Positions 48,501 through 59,530 are shown, counted from the stretch's first letter. The stretch: DNA of 64,000 bases from Larimichthys crocea (GCF_000972845.2 NC_040020.1:1240669-1304668); one strand, 5' to 3'. Program-made: numbers and translations. Notes: generated from the letters alone by a model not told the origin.

Positions 48501-50436
48501 CTCACCTCCAGCAGATCAATGGTGAAAACGAGAGGCTGCGGACTGGCCTGGAGCTGATCCAAATCTTTGTGTCCTAGTGAGTGGTGGGAGTGAATTTGAG
48601 CAATACCACAGCAATGCCTCTGGCCTTCCAGTGGGTCCTTGCCAGCGCTAATGTTTCTCAGGGACTGGGAGACGAGCGGGTACAGTGCTGTGTGCTGCGG
48701 GGTGCACAGAAATGATCAATACACAAATAGAACAAGATTACTACTGTGTTGCATCCCCAAATGGCCAGCTCTCTCACCTTAGTGTCGCAGGTAAATTCTG
48801 AAACCTCTTTCTCTTTCATGGTGATGATCACTCTCTCCCACACAGCTAGTTTAAACTTCTTGCCCAGGATGAGCTCCATGGGTTTGCTCTGGCCTCCCAT
48901 GGTCCTGGAGTCATCCAGCACTGTGCCATCACACAGGCTGGTGCGGTAGTGGAAGACCACCTGGTAAAAACAGGAGATTGCGTGAATACAAACAACATAA
49001 AGCATAAAAATGAGATCCATTAGAGCCGATGGGGAGCCGGCTCCGGTACGTGAGCCGTTGAGTGATAGTAGAAAAAGAAGCAGCATTTTAAAAATGTTGA
49101 AAACACCAAAGGCAGTCGTGTTGAGCCGGGTCCACAAACAACCTTACAGACAAATGAGAACTGTGCATCCAACAGGCAACAGCTTTTTATAGGTGTTTCT
49201 ATCTGCTTTGTGTAGCAGAGGGGTTCTACAAACAAGTTAGTGGATTCATTGAGTGGTTTCAGAGTTACAATGGCCTGTAAACGCAATGAAAACAATTGGC
49301 TACAGCAATTTATTGATATTAGAAAATGTAATTTTTACTCTTGAATGTACTGAATATATATATAAATAATATATGTGTACACATACACATCATAAGTGGA
49401 AACAGTGCTATATTTGGCTGAATTATGAAAGGTTAAGTATAATTTTGGAGTCGAATGATCCGACTCCCTAAAAAGAACCGAACTTCTCATCACTACAACA
49501 ATCTGACAAGGCCTTTAAATGTCATTTTTACTTTTGAATACTTCAGTACAAAGGATGTACTGAATATATTTATACATGATATATGTGTACACATACAAAT
49601 CATAAGTCAAAACAGTGGTACATTTGGCTGAATTATGAAAGGTTAAGTATAATTTTGGAGTCAAATGATCCGACTCCCTAAAAAGAACCGAACTTCTCAT
49701 CACTACAACAATCTGACAGGGCCTTTAAATGTCATTTTTACTTTTGAATACTTCAGTACAAAGGATGTACTGAATATATATACTCAATATATATGTGTAC
49801 ACATACAAATCATAAGTCAAAACAGGGCTACATTTGACTGAATTATGAAAGGTTAAGTATAATTTTGGAGTCAAATGATCCGACTCCCTAAAAAGAACCG
49901 AACTTCTCATTACTACAACAATCTGACAGGGCCTTCAGAGCGTCTTCGCTCGATCACATTCCAGCCAATCACAGCAGCGGAAAAATGACTGGCATGACAA
50001 GCCGACCAATCAGAACTCCTAAACATATGCCATCCTGTCCCGCCCCCTGTCTTTCCATCAGATGGAAGGGAAAAAAACAGGGAAAAATGTTTAAAAAACG
50101 TCTTTTATCTGAGCTAAAGTTGTATCAGCACGAAGCCAGTGGATATAAAACACTTGTCAACAGTGCCTGTGTACAAGCTGGACGCGTTTATTGTCACATT
50201 TATCCACCGTTGACTGACAAACAGTTAGCTACGATATAGCTGCTGATAGCGCCGAGCTAACGCGCTACGCCGCTTTTCTTCGTCTGTCTCGGGGTTACCG
50301 GACTCGGCTCGTCCCGCCGTCAACACCGCAGTCTCACCTTGGTCCCATTGGGGAAGCTCAACGTCTCTCCTTTACCCGGACTGACCAGTTTCTTTCTTAT
50401 TCCTTCCTCGAAAAGCTTGCGAGCCTCTTCCTCCAT
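45588..50436 (-). CDS. aip: Aryl hydrocarbon receptor-interacting protein (co-chaperone)
   Basis: Six exons on the minus strand: 50436-50338, 48960-48778, 48694-48506, 48101-47925, 47831-47690 and 45826-45588. All have GT/AG borders and matching phases and give 342 residues (human AIP has 330). The N-terminal half is the FKBP-like domain, with 'GTVLDDSRT' and '[16 protein letters not shown]' in exon two and '[14 protein letters not shown]' in exon three. The C-terminal half holds three TPR repeats, with the residues that clamp the HSP90 C-terminus visible: N in '[12 protein letters not shown]', N in '[10 protein letters not shown]' and K/R in '[16 protein letters not shown]'. Known role: cytosolic co-chaperone that holds AHR with HSP90 and binds phosphodiesterases. 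'PMELI-GKKFKL' and 'AMTDEEK' distinguish it from the retinal paralogue AIPL1. The C-terminus extends about 11 residues past the usual 'FRGIFSH' end. The start is the only ATG in context at the head of exon one, in a GC-rich region. Confidence 0.97.
45928..46983. mobile_element. hAT-like transposon in the last intron of aip (outer)
   Basis: The left end 'tagagcggtgccaaatcgtg' and the complement of the right end, 'tagagttgtcacaatacca', share a short imperfect inverted repeat. The flanks 'attccagg' (45920-45927) and 'attccata' (46984-46991) are consistent with an 8-bp target duplication that has diverged at two sites. The middle is GC-rich (46450-46720) with no intact transposase. A second element (45959-46285) is inserted close to its left end. 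Confidence 0.6.
45959..46285. mobile_element. Nested hAT-like element within the outer transposon
   Basis: A perfect 8-bp direct repeat 'gttcctac' flanks it (45951-45958 and 46286-46293). The ends are related by inversion: 'cagtgatgcgcgg' and the complement of 'cctgcgcatcctacta'. It is 327 bp long and noncoding. It must be younger than the element it interrupts. Confidence 0.65.
49327..49935. repeat. Three-copy 210-bp tandem repeat in aip intron one
   Basis: Units at about 49327-49519, 49520-49729 and 49730-49935 are close to identical; units two and three are offset by exactly 210 bases. Each contains the near-palindrome 'ggagtcgaatgatccgactc' (49447-49467 in the first unit) and the phrase 'aaaagaaccgaacttctcat' followed by 'cactac', which resembles the end of a hAT-type element ('tagtgatgagaag' on the other strand). 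The array is therefore probably an amplified fragment of a transposon. Confidence 0.85.
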
Positions 50437-50530
50437 CCTTGACCGAGTCTCGGTTTCACGACAAATGACGAAGTTTGCCGAAGACGGTCGACAGTGACGT
50501 GTGGCTCCACAGCGCCCCCTACACGCACAC
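50230..50530 (-). promoter_or_regulatory. aip: CpG-rich promoter region of aip
   Basis: CpG density is high around exon one ('ctaacgcgctacgccgcttt', 'ggactcggctcgtcccgccg') compared with the neighbouring AT-rich DNA, and no TATA box is seen. This is inferred from composition and position only. Confidence 0.5.
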
Positions 50531-50559
50531 GGCGTTATGGCATTAGAGCTCCACACAAA

Positions 50560-50842
50560 GGCTGATATATGATTTTACATGTCACATGTATAAAACTATT
50601 AATTTGTGCCAAACTGTGCATCAAAAAAATACTTTGCACTGCAATTACTTGCACAATGCAGCTGTTTGCACAACCTGGACACTTGCACATCTCACTACCT
50701 CACCATGGTGTTATACTGTTGTTGTTTTTCTATTTATTGTATATACTTTTTCTTAAATTTAAATTTGCCTTTACTTTTTATATTTTATGTTCTATATATA
50801 TAAAAAATATATATATATCTATCCTATATATATATATAATAT

Positions 50843-50893
<51 letters not shown>

Positions 50894-51023
50894 ATTTTAT
50901 ATGTTATTTATATTTGGATATTGGGCTGCTCCAGGACCAGGGGAAACCAATTTCGTTTCATCCCATGTTTACATGTGTTGTAATGACAAATAAAACCTTG
51001 AATCCTTGAATCCTTGAATCTTG
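50560..51023 (+). mobile_element. LINE 3' UTR with TA and CTTGAATC repeats
   Basis: The plus strand has the T-rich, 'ttgcac'-rich composition typical of fish LINE 3' UTRs ('gcacaacctggacacttgca'). It then has an imperfect TA microsatellite (50795-50892), the 3' end 'aatttcgtttcatcccatgt', and 'gacaaataaaaccttgaatc' with three octamer repeats of CTTGAATC. No coding part remains. Confidence 0.55.
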
Positions 51024-51039
51024 GTATTTTTTTTCCTGT

Positions 51040-51195
51040 AAATATATCAAATCAAAATCAAATCAGTTTTATTTGTATAGCCCAAAGTCACAAAGTAATA
51101 GAGGCTTTAATCTGTACAGGGAGTGACACCCCTGTCCTTAGACCCTCAGTTCGAGTGAGGAAAAAACTTGCGCACAAAAAACCCTTTAACAGGGA
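51040..51195 (-). mobile_element. L2-like LINE 3' tail
   Basis: Reverse complement of the L2-like 3' end: 'tttgtatagcccaaagtcac', 'ggagtgacacccctgtcctt' and 'gagtgaggaaaaaacttgcg'. It is truncated after about 155 bases. Confidence 0.8.
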
Positions 51196-51239
51196 AAAAA
51201 GGTGGGGAAATTATTAGGGAAATTTCACATCAATAAATT

Positions 51240-51550
51240 TGATTAAATTAGATTAGATATACTTTATTCATCCCACCACGGGGAAATTGACTTGTTACAG
51301 CAGCAGAGGAAAGTGTAGCATGCACTACAGAATTAGAAAAAAGTAGAAAAAGCAAAAAAAAACAACAACATAGAAATATCTATAACCTACACAATAAACA
51401 GGAAAAACAATCAACCGTCAAAACAGACAAGTACTGAGGATAAAAGTGGCATGATATATAAAAAAGTGTTGTAATGTAAAGTGACCATAATATAAATAAT
51501 ATTACAAAAGTAAGTGACCATGAAATAAATAATAACTGCAAAGGTATAAA
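51240..51550 (-). mobile_element. LINE 3' end (same family as 38160-38710)
   Basis: 'actttattcatcccaccacg' and 'gggaaattgacttgttacag', then 'cagcagaggaaagtgtagca' and 'agtactgaggataaaagtgg', repeat the inverted LINE ends at 38 kb. It abuts L2-like tails on both sides. Confidence 0.75.
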
Positions 51551-51559
51551 TGAAATAAA

Positions 51560-52340
51560 ATATCAAATCATATCAAATCAAAATCCGATTTTTATTTGTA
51601 TAGCCCAAAGTCACAAAGTACATTTACAATCTGTACAGGGAGTGACACCCTCTGTCCTTAGACCCTCGGTTCAAGTGAGGAAAAACTTGCCTGAGCTCAT
51701 ACATTTCCAACAGCCTTCATAAATTACAGGCAAGTATCTATCTTTATTTTTAGGCACAGATAAGTCAAAGCCCCATTAAAAATGAGAAAGCCTCCATAAC
51801 TCAGAACTGGAATATTTCACATTGCTGGGATTTCACTATGAAACTTCACAATGACAGAAAACTAAAAGAAATGACTTGACTTTTTATATTACCTGCGAAC
51901 AGAAGCAATGAATCAAATCAGATTTTATTTGTATAGCCCAAAGTCACAAAGTACATTTGTCTTGGAGGGCTTTACAATCTGTACAGGGAGTGACACCCTC
52001 TGTCCTTAGACCCTCGGTTCGAGTGAGGAAAAACTTGCCCACAAAAAACCTTTAACAGGGAAAAAATGTGGAAGAAACCTCAGGAAGAGCCACAGAGGAG
52101 GGATCCCTCTCCCAGGATGCTCAGACGTGCAATAGATGTCACGTGTACAGAACAAATCAACACAAACATATTGTACAATTACAATGACTGATAAAATGAT
52201 TACAGTAGCAGTGGAACCTGTGATAGAGATAGAGAGACACAGTTGCACAGCAGCAGCAAATCATCAACTAACTATAAACTGTAATGGAGATATGGCAGCA
52301 ATAATGACAGTAGTAATATGTGTAGTGGACGTCATGCAGG
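51560..52340 (-). mobile_element. Two L2-like LINE 3' ends separated by a shared flank
   Basis: On the minus strand the order is: L2-like 3' UTR (52340 to 51905), the 3' flank homologous to 33541-33720 (51904 to 51690), then a second L2-like tail (about 51689 to 51565). The first part includes the complement of 'cattacagtttatagttagt' and of the 'gggagagggatccctcctct' region of the element at 32281-33540. No reverse transcriptase frame remains. Confidence 0.8.
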
Positions 52341-52473
52341 ACCACAACAACAGCCACGATCCACGAGAACCTGCTGGGCGAGAGAGCACAGAAACTCCAG
52401 GGAAGAAGTTTAGTTAGTAACATGCATTAATGAATGTTTACAGATGGTGAGTGAGAGAAATATATACACATAT

Positions 52474-52766
52474 AAGAAGAAGAAGAGATACTTTATTAAT
52501 CCCCTCTTCTTTTTTCTTACTCAGTTTTTTTATTTACATACAAACACACATACAAGTACAAAGGCTCATAGACATGCAAATGTGGAGAGAGATGGTGGAG
52601 TCATGGGCAGCCAGGGTTCGGTGTCTTGCTCAAGGGCACCTCGGCAATGCACCAGCAGGTGAACTGGCTACCAGTCCACCTTCCATATTGTCGGTCCATG
52701 CTGGACTTGAACCGGCCACCCTCCGGTTCCCAAGCCAAGTCTCTATGGACTGAGCTACTGCCGCCC
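52474..52766 (-). mobile_element. tRNA-derived SINE with a LINE-like 3' end
   Basis: On the minus strand the element starts 'gggcggcagtagctcagtcc', which has a good polymerase III A box (TAGCTCAGT), followed about 35 bases later by a B box, GGTTCAAGTCC. This is the layout of a tRNA gene 5' half. A tRNA-unrelated body follows ('cattgccgaggtgcccttga'). The 3' end is 'ggggattaataaagtatctc' plus a CTT repeat, which matches the LINE 3' end at 5780-5915. SINEs that borrow a LINE tail are mobilised by that LINE's machinery. Confidence 0.75.
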
Positions 52767-52779
52767 AAACCCCTGTTTT

Positions 52780-53306
52780 AAAAGCCTTGCACTAGTTACC
52801 TGTTAGTTTTAGAATTGATTTTAAGATTCTCTTACTGGTTTTTAAATCACTGAATGGCCTGGCACCGACCTACCTTTGTGACATGCTACAGAAGCATGTA
52901 CCAAGCAGGTCCCTCAGATCCGCATCGGCATCTGGACTCCTAGTTCTCCCCAGAACCTCCACAAAGAAGTTTGGTGAGGCTACTGCGGCCTCCATCTCTG
53001 GAACAGCCTGCCTATGGATCTGAGGGACTGCACTGGCTAAAGTACAGGTCTTATCTACTTTTACTGCAACTGTTCCTAAATTATGCCTTTTACCCTATAG
53101 GTCTTAATTTTACTTCTTATTTGTTTTGTTGTTGTAGTTTTATGCTTTTTACTTTTCTTCTAATCTCTAGTTTTTTATGCAAATTCTCTGTTGCCTTAAG
53201 AACTGCTAGTTGTTGCCTATTTCTGTTTTTACTCTGCTCTGTGAAGCACTTTGTGCTACAATTCTGTATGAAAGGTGCTATATAAATAAATAAAGTTGAA
53301 AGTTAA
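52780..53306 (+). mobile_element. LINE fragment, L2-like reverse transcriptase C-terminus
   Basis: The plus strand encodes 'FKILLLVFKSLNGLAPTYL', 'PSRSLRSASASGLLVLPRT' and, after a frameshift, a part resembling the usual 'LWNSLP' stretch. The 3' end, 'gtgaagcactttgtgctaca' and 'ggtgctatataaataaataa', is typical of fish L2 elements. It abuts the SINE on its left. Confidence 0.75.
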
Positions 53307-54895
53307 ATCATAACCTTATAGCAAGGCAAACAAGTCTATGATTACTTGTTGCATGTTACAAGCTAAACATACCATAGCCAAATCTAGTGAAAATCCACCA
53401 ACCAAACTAAGCATTAGTGTCTGTGTGGCTTGCAGGACTGTCAAACTCTCTTCCACTAGAGAAATCACTTTTATGTTAAAGGGCAAATATCCAATTTTTG
53501 ACAGTGTGTGGAGATGAGGTGTTCTTATAGGGGAAGAAAGCATTGGAGGCATGCTCCCCTTCTATGTCAACCATCAACAAATGAGTATTGCTATGTATTT
53601 AGTCTGTTTGTCTGTTTTTTTCGGAGTGCTTTTCTCTTCAGGATAACTTTTGGACCACCGGTGACACTTAAAGATGACTTATGTTTTGGACTGTGCCAAA
53701 TATCACATTCTACTGCCCTGTCAAGTTTACCTTACTGAAGGTGAGCCTTACAGTGATCGTTATAAATCGAGTCTTAATTCACAACTAATTATTTGGTCAG
53801 CTATGGGTTTTAATCTTTTAGAACACTGCAAGCAAAACATCATGTTTTACATCATCTACCACTGTGTATAACACAAAATACAGTATCACATCACAAGAAA
53901 TAAACATGTCAAGCCGATTTATCCCAATTATTTAATCACAAAATCCAGATTTCCCGTCATGTATCTACAGTATGTAATGTGTTGTCTCTTTTTTTATGTA
54001 AACCTAAATCTGCAGTCTAAATGTTACACTGTGGTGTGCTACGTGGTTTATTATCACCACCGGTTTCATATCTGAAGAGATTGAGATTGATTTTGGCTGT
54101 GAAATTATACCAGCAGGCTGATAATCTTTTTATTTTAGAGGACCTGCATGTCTTGGGTTCCACAGACCGATTTTCCTCTAAAAAAAATGAGCGCTCACAG
54201 ACTTGATTTAAATAGTTTGTTTAAAATGTGCCAGAACTAATATAGATATCTAGCTGAGATATAGAGTTGACCACAAAATGACAGTGGAGTTCTGCCTGTT
54301 GTCTCTTACTGGGTTGATAACTACAAAGAACTCTAAGGGTGTTCTTGACTGAAAAATAGCAGGGCTTCCTGAGGGCCAGGACTGAAAATCACTGGGTATG
54401 AAACTGCAATCGAAGAACCATTATCCTTAGAAAAGGTGAGAATGATAAAAGTTACTGCACCTTAACAGGTACAACAAAGCGTGGGAGATCAGTAAGACTA
54501 ATTCTCACCTACACAATGCTGGGAGTGGGCACAGTAACTGAAAACTGTGCGGGTACAAAATAAATCAGTTGGATTAGTTTTCCAATTTAATTAAACATTA
54601 TACTAAGGAAGAAATGAAACAATTACTGCTGTAAAGTGGCCTTTGATTTATTAATAATATAAAGTGTATGTAACCCAGGCAACATGATGGCAAAACACAA
54701 ACAACGCCTACTTCAACTCAAATTCAATCAGAAATATGTCAGGGAACGTTTGCTTTGCAAATGAGGATTTCACCAGAAGCCACAGAGACGACTTTGCCTT
54801 TGCTTAATCTTTTCACTTGTAAAACACAAAGTCAGAACCCACCCACGCCTACAGGCTACTGTTTAGGGAAGTCGAATGACACCAATTAAAATATA
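53307..54895. other. No gene recognised
   Basis: AT-rich sequence between the LINE fragment and the tmem134 3' end. Open frames of up to 78 codons show no motif or splice context. Confidence 0.4.
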
Positions 54896-54903
54896 CAAAA
54901 GTT

Positions 54904-54909
54904 TTTATT
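54904..54909 (-). promoter_or_regulatory. tmem134: Polyadenylation signal of tmem134 (AATAAA on the minus strand)
   Basis: TTTATT on the plus strand, 270 bases beyond the stop codon at 55178, is followed downstream on the minus strand by further AT-rich sequence. It defines a short 3' UTR. Confidence 0.55.
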
Positions 54910-55177
54910 GTAGTTTCACAGTCATTATTCACACAACAGAAAACACAGGCACAGACCAATCTCCTTCTTTTTTTCCCTCGTGTACACATACAGTAATTTC
55001 AGTTCATGTAGTGGAAACATAGTCGAGGCGCTGAGTGGTTGAATTAGTAGTGGTCATTACAATGACAAGAAAAAACAACCATGTGACAATACGTTTTTGT
55101 TACGAGTGACAAAAAACAAAACGAAAAAACAATTCATCTCAACATAGAAAAACAAAGACGGAGAGTGTCATGAAACG

Positions 55178-57569
55178 TCATTTTTCAAAATAAGGTAGGT
55201 AGAACAATTTGAAGCCTCTTCGTCCACGGACAGCACAGCTGATGTATATCACATGGTACACTGGAGGAAATAAAGAGGCACAGGCACCGTTACTGTCAGC
55301 AAAAGCCCAAGGGCAGGCACTATTACTACAATAAGTCAGATTCTATTATTACTATAATAATAGTTATTGTTATTGTTGCTGCTGTGCATCTTTGTCTCTC
55401 TCACACTCTCTTTATATTGTCACCTAAACTCGAACTCGACCAGTCACGACACGCAACCCACAATGAACCGGGTTCTGCTTGAGTTTGTTCCTTGCTACTG
55501 TTGCCAATTGCGTGGCTCATGGTTGGCTCTGTTGGGTCTCTGTAAATGTATTATTGAGAGTACGTTCTAGACTTGCTCATTAATTTCTTGGTGCTATGTA
55601 AATAAAGTCAAAGGAAACGGTTCTAGAAACCAAATGATCGGTTTACCTCCAGGGATGAAGAGAAGAAATCCAGGTACAAAGAAGATAGCACTCGAAACAC
55701 CTGCAAGGACAGTTTTCTTTAGCCATGATCCACAGCAGAGCTCACACATCTGTAGGATAAATAACTAACTTCCTGGAGTGTTGTTATCACCCTGAGATTT
55801 CCAGGCAGTGAGAGCAGACTCCAGGAAATGACTGCATCTAGGACAATCACTTCAAATGCACTTGTTTCCATGTTATTTAGTCTCTATATCCTGCAAAGGA
55901 CTTTGGTCTTGCTGCTGCTGCTGCTGCTTCCTCACATCAAACCAGCAAAGGAGAAGAAGATTACGCGGAGAGCCGCCAGGTTTCGTTTGTGCACGGCCAA
56001 AATACACATTCATAGTTCACAGTTCTAAATTAGACCGTTTAAATACACACAGAGCAAGACTTTTTTGTTTTTTTGCAATTTATAAGTTTGATTCATTAAA
56101 TAAAGATGTTTTGTAATTGGTAGTTTGTGTAAAAATGTTGATTTGTTTCTGTTTTGGTTCATTTGTTTCATGAAATGTTTGTTTCTTTCACTGCTTTTCG
56201 GCAAAGCTTTTCTTTTGAAATATCCACATCCTTTTAGCTGTACACGTTTCTTAGTAATGCTCGAATTATTGCTTCTAATCTTGTCATTTCTGGACACCAA
56301 AATCATAAAGTTTACTGAAATACTGCCTTTTCCTTACCTGCGTTTGGATTCAGCTGTATGACAACACCCGTGAAAATAAGAGCTAAAAAAAAAAAACAAT
56401 ACAAAAATAATTAGATTATATATTATTGTTTTTTTTCATTAACTTGGATATCTCTGGCTAAAAACCTTGTACACAAAGAGGATCAACAAGGGGACAAAGT
56501 TCAGCCTGACAAGCACGTTACAACACTGAACAAACTACCGTACTGTGCCGAGCAGAATATTTACATCAAAATAATGAAGTTCATTTCATATTGTCATTCT
56601 GAGCCATTTAAATATTCACTTTACATTTTTAAACGTCATTCTATCTACTTCTGTCGCACATTTCAAGCAACTAATCTTAAATTTAAAGAGCCCTTATCAC
56701 TATATATTATAATTACGACACTAGAATAATCAATGTGAGAAGAAACAGGAGCAGAAAAAGTAAAACAATGTCACCCATCTTGTTGGATATTTTGCATTTA
56801 TTCTGATTAACGCTTACCAACTCCAGTGATGAGGAGAAGAAACGAAGCAAGGACAACTCTTCTGTTTTTCTTCACCAGCGGATGGGACACCCACCTAGGC
56901 GACACATTTTGTTTTTTAGTACCCGTGTTTGTTGTTGTTGCTTTGTCAGTAACGCTTAACACGTTTGTGTGTCTGAGACGTTTGAACTCACCCGCAGCAG
57001 TGTGCAGAAAGCTGCGTGACAGAGCTCAAGGTGCTGAAGGACCACTGGGAGCTGCAGTAAGACAGAGTCGCAGGGTCACTGTGGAGAGAGCAGACACACA
57101 CACACACACACACTCTGTGTCACGTCCAAACATCATGAAAGCAAAAGAGGAGAGCGGATCGATAGCGCTGCCTGTGGGACCCACCTGATTTTGAAGAAGT
57201 TATTGAAAGAAGAGTTGCCGTTGCTGCTGCCCAAGGCGTCTTCATTTTCCAGATTCTAAACTCCCAACAGATGAGAAAAGAGTTGCAGTTTCGAGTATGC
57301 AGCCAGATATTTGTACGCACAGCAGGGCGTACGCTCACCTGATACTTTAGGTTGCTGTGTTCAAGGGAGCCGGTGGCAGCGGGCGAGGGATGAGTCTGAG
57401 GTTTGGAGAAACTTAGAGGACCAAACGTCATCTCCCCTCCTCCTCCTCCTCCTCCTCCTTCTCGGTCCTTGTCTCTGGCTTTCCATCCCTCGGCCTCTCC
57501 GTCGGACACGGCTCCCTCCTCGTCTCCCTCCAGCACGAAGGCATCGTCGATACTAAACTGCGTTGCCAT
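55178..57569 (-). CDS. tmem134: Transmembrane protein 134
   Basis: Seven coding exons on the minus strand: 57569-57339, 57255-57185, 57078-56992, 56894-56818, 56382-56338, 55700-55647 and 55260-55178. All have GT/AG borders and consistent phases, giving 215 residues (human TMEM134 has 195). Diagnostic stretches are 'QFSIDDAF' at the start, 'FGPLSF', 'SSQWSFSTLSSVTQ', 'HPLVKKNRRVVLASFLLL', 'GVSSAIFFVPGFLLFIPG' and the C-terminus 'GFKLFYLPYFEK'. Two hydrophobic segments (about residues 143-166 and 173-198) fit a two-pass membrane protein with both ends on the same side. A run of eight glycines in exon one comes from a CTC repeat and partly explains the extra length. The molecular function of the family is poorly known. 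The next gene on the same strand is aip, 4.7 kb away. Confidence 0.96.
57436..57460. repeat. Coding trinucleotide microsatellite in tmem134 exon one
   Basis: Eight uninterrupted CTC/CCT units on the plus strand encode eight consecutive glycines on the minus strand, between 'KDRE' and 'EMTFGPLSF'. The human protein has no such run at this position, as far as I recall. Confidence 0.9.
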
Positions 57570-57643
57570 GGTGACCGCCTCTTACACCCTGAGGTCCTGC
57601 AGCTTGATGCTCACTGTGGATTCAAAATCAATAAACATTAGGT

Positions 57644-58185
57644 TAGATTCAACTTGATTTTTTTTGTCATTGCACAAAGTAACAAATGCAGCGTAGCATC
57701 TAACCAGAAGTGCAGAGTATATACAAGGGAACAAGATATATTACAGCACAATAACAAACAAAGCAAAAAACACACAGGACACATAGAACAAAATACAAAG
57801 TTTAACACAATAATACATAACATACACCCACAGTGTCAGTGGCTACAGAGCTGAGTGTCTGTTTTAATTTGGTTTTAAATGTACTGATGGAGCTGCAGCT
57901 CTTTATATCGTCAGGTATGGCTTTCACAGAGAAGGCTGATTGCCCAAATGCAGAGGGATGAAATGGTATGGTACAATCTGGTACAGAGGATATTCTGCAG
58001 GATCTAACAGAGCTTACTGAGCGAGTACACACAAAGTCACGGAGTGGAGGAGGGGCCAACATTTTATAAACAAGGCACAAATCTGAGAATAATCTAAAAT
58101 TCTCAAAGCTCAGTAAATTGTATTTTCCCAGTACCCTACACTGGTGGAAATGCATTTGCTTTTTGTCTAGAGTTTTTAGAGTTCG
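57644..58185 (-). mobile_element. LINE fragment, reverse transcriptase C-terminus and 3' end
   Basis: A minus-strand frame encodes 'LLSFENFRLFSDLCLVYKML', 'APPPLRDFV', 'DCTIPFHPSAFGQSAFSVKA' and 'STFKTKLKQTL', the usual C-terminal blocks of a fish non-LTR retrotransposon. The 3' end is the complement of 'gattcaacttgatttttttt' at 57648-57667. It sits in the presumed first intron of tmem134. The open frame continues upstream to 58341, but that part is not LINE-like. Confidence 0.75.
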
Positions 58186-58189
58186 AGAA

Positions 58190-59310
58190 TAAAAGGTATA
58201 CAGGTATAAATATGAATATGCTATGGGATATATACAGTATATAAATGTTATAGAATATATACAGGGGCGCCGTATGGGGGGGAAAGTTAGGCACACGACT
58301 GACAGGGGCCCCCAAAAAATAGGTAAACACCAATATAACATGATTCAACCATCATTATTGAGTATATACATTTCAGATATAATAATGAAATGAATTATCT
58401 CTTTGTTTTTACGTGTTTTGGGCAGTAAAAGTTTAATAAAAAAAAGTCCTTTAGCACATTTTAATCTCGCATCAAATAGTGAACTGCAGTGCATACTGTA
58501 TGCATGTACAAATTACCAGCATGTAAATATTGTGCTAGTACTAGTATTGGACTACAAGACGCAAAACAGTTGCAAGCCTTTGATTAGAGTTATGTGAAGC
58601 TTTTGATGGGATAGTTAGGTCCTAGAGATGTGGAGACAACAGCTGCACAGAGGGGCCCAATATTCCTGAATATATATATTCAGGAATTTGGCAGACTTTT
58701 TAATTTGGTCATTGATTGGATCCAAATTTGAACTTTAAGAAACATGTTTTAAAAAACGGTTAAAACCATAAAGTACAACTTAGCAAACTATAGAAACTGT
58801 CTCTCTTTGGACGCAGCCAAGATATTTATGATTCTTTCTCTTATGTCTTATTGTATTACATGTATTACATTAATATGTACAGTATGAACAGTTATTATTA
58901 TTAATTATTATAATTATATAGTGCGTGTGAGAGAAACAGATCTCAAGTAAATATAGGCATGAGTGTGCAGTATAAGCGGTGGCATAGGATACACTATACA
59001 TTTGTGTATTTGTGTATGTTTGACAAACATTCATGATTTCTTTGAGTGGTAACATTCATGATAAAGTTTGTGTGTGTGCATGGCAGGGCGAGACTTTTTA
59101 AAAGGACTCCTTTTTGGATATTTAAGGTGGAATTTAAGGTGGTTTTTTTGGGGCCTGGGTATGTCTCTTTAAACATTTACGCGCACGCACACGCTTTTAC
59201 GCACGGAGCTTCACATGATCCAACTACGCAACATAAATACGCACATTGAGCAAAGCTAGAAAAAAGTTATAAATATAGATATTAAGTTAGAAAACATCGA
59301 CTTTAAAGCA
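58190..59310. other. No gene recognised; perfect palindrome at 58662-58687
   Basis: A fragment with 'caggggcgccgtatgg' near 58261 resembles the end of an interspersed element but could not be delimited. At 58662-58687 there is a 26-base perfect palindrome ('attcctgaatata' and its complement). The rest is AT-rich. Confidence 0.4.
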
Positions 59311-59319
59311 AAGTTAGGA

Positions 59320-59530
59320 AAGTTGTGCAGCGGCCGGGTGAGGCTGAGCGGCTCTCTCCATTGTTTGCGTCTTTCCGCTACTCGGTCAGATGACCGGGAT
59401 GAAAACTTACTGTCTGTCTTCAGGTTCAGTCTTTCTCTCTCCGGGGAGGTTCAAACTCCGCTCCACGCTGCTGAAACTCGGGTCACATGCTTGTACGAGC
59501 TCTGGAAACTCTTTATAAAGTCTTCCTGCT
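59320..59530 (-). promoter_or_regulatory. tmem134: Probable promoter and noncoding first exon of tmem134
   Basis: The coding exon one of tmem134 is preceded on the minus strand by an acceptor-like 'ctccac..ag' at about 57614, implying an upstream noncoding exon. A CpG-rich block here contains a minus-strand donor, ACA|GTAAGT, ending an exon at 59411. The pairing of the two sites is my inference; without it the promoter would lie directly at 57.6 kb. Confidence 0.4.

Noticed and set aside
52700..52766. tRNA gene on the minus strand
   Set aside because: A and B boxes are present but the arms do not pair as a full cloverleaf and the sequence continues as a SINE body.
57802..58341. 179-codon minus-strand frame as a host gene
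   Set aside because: Its second half is a LINE reverse-transcriptase C-terminus and its first half is unrelated AT-rich sequence.
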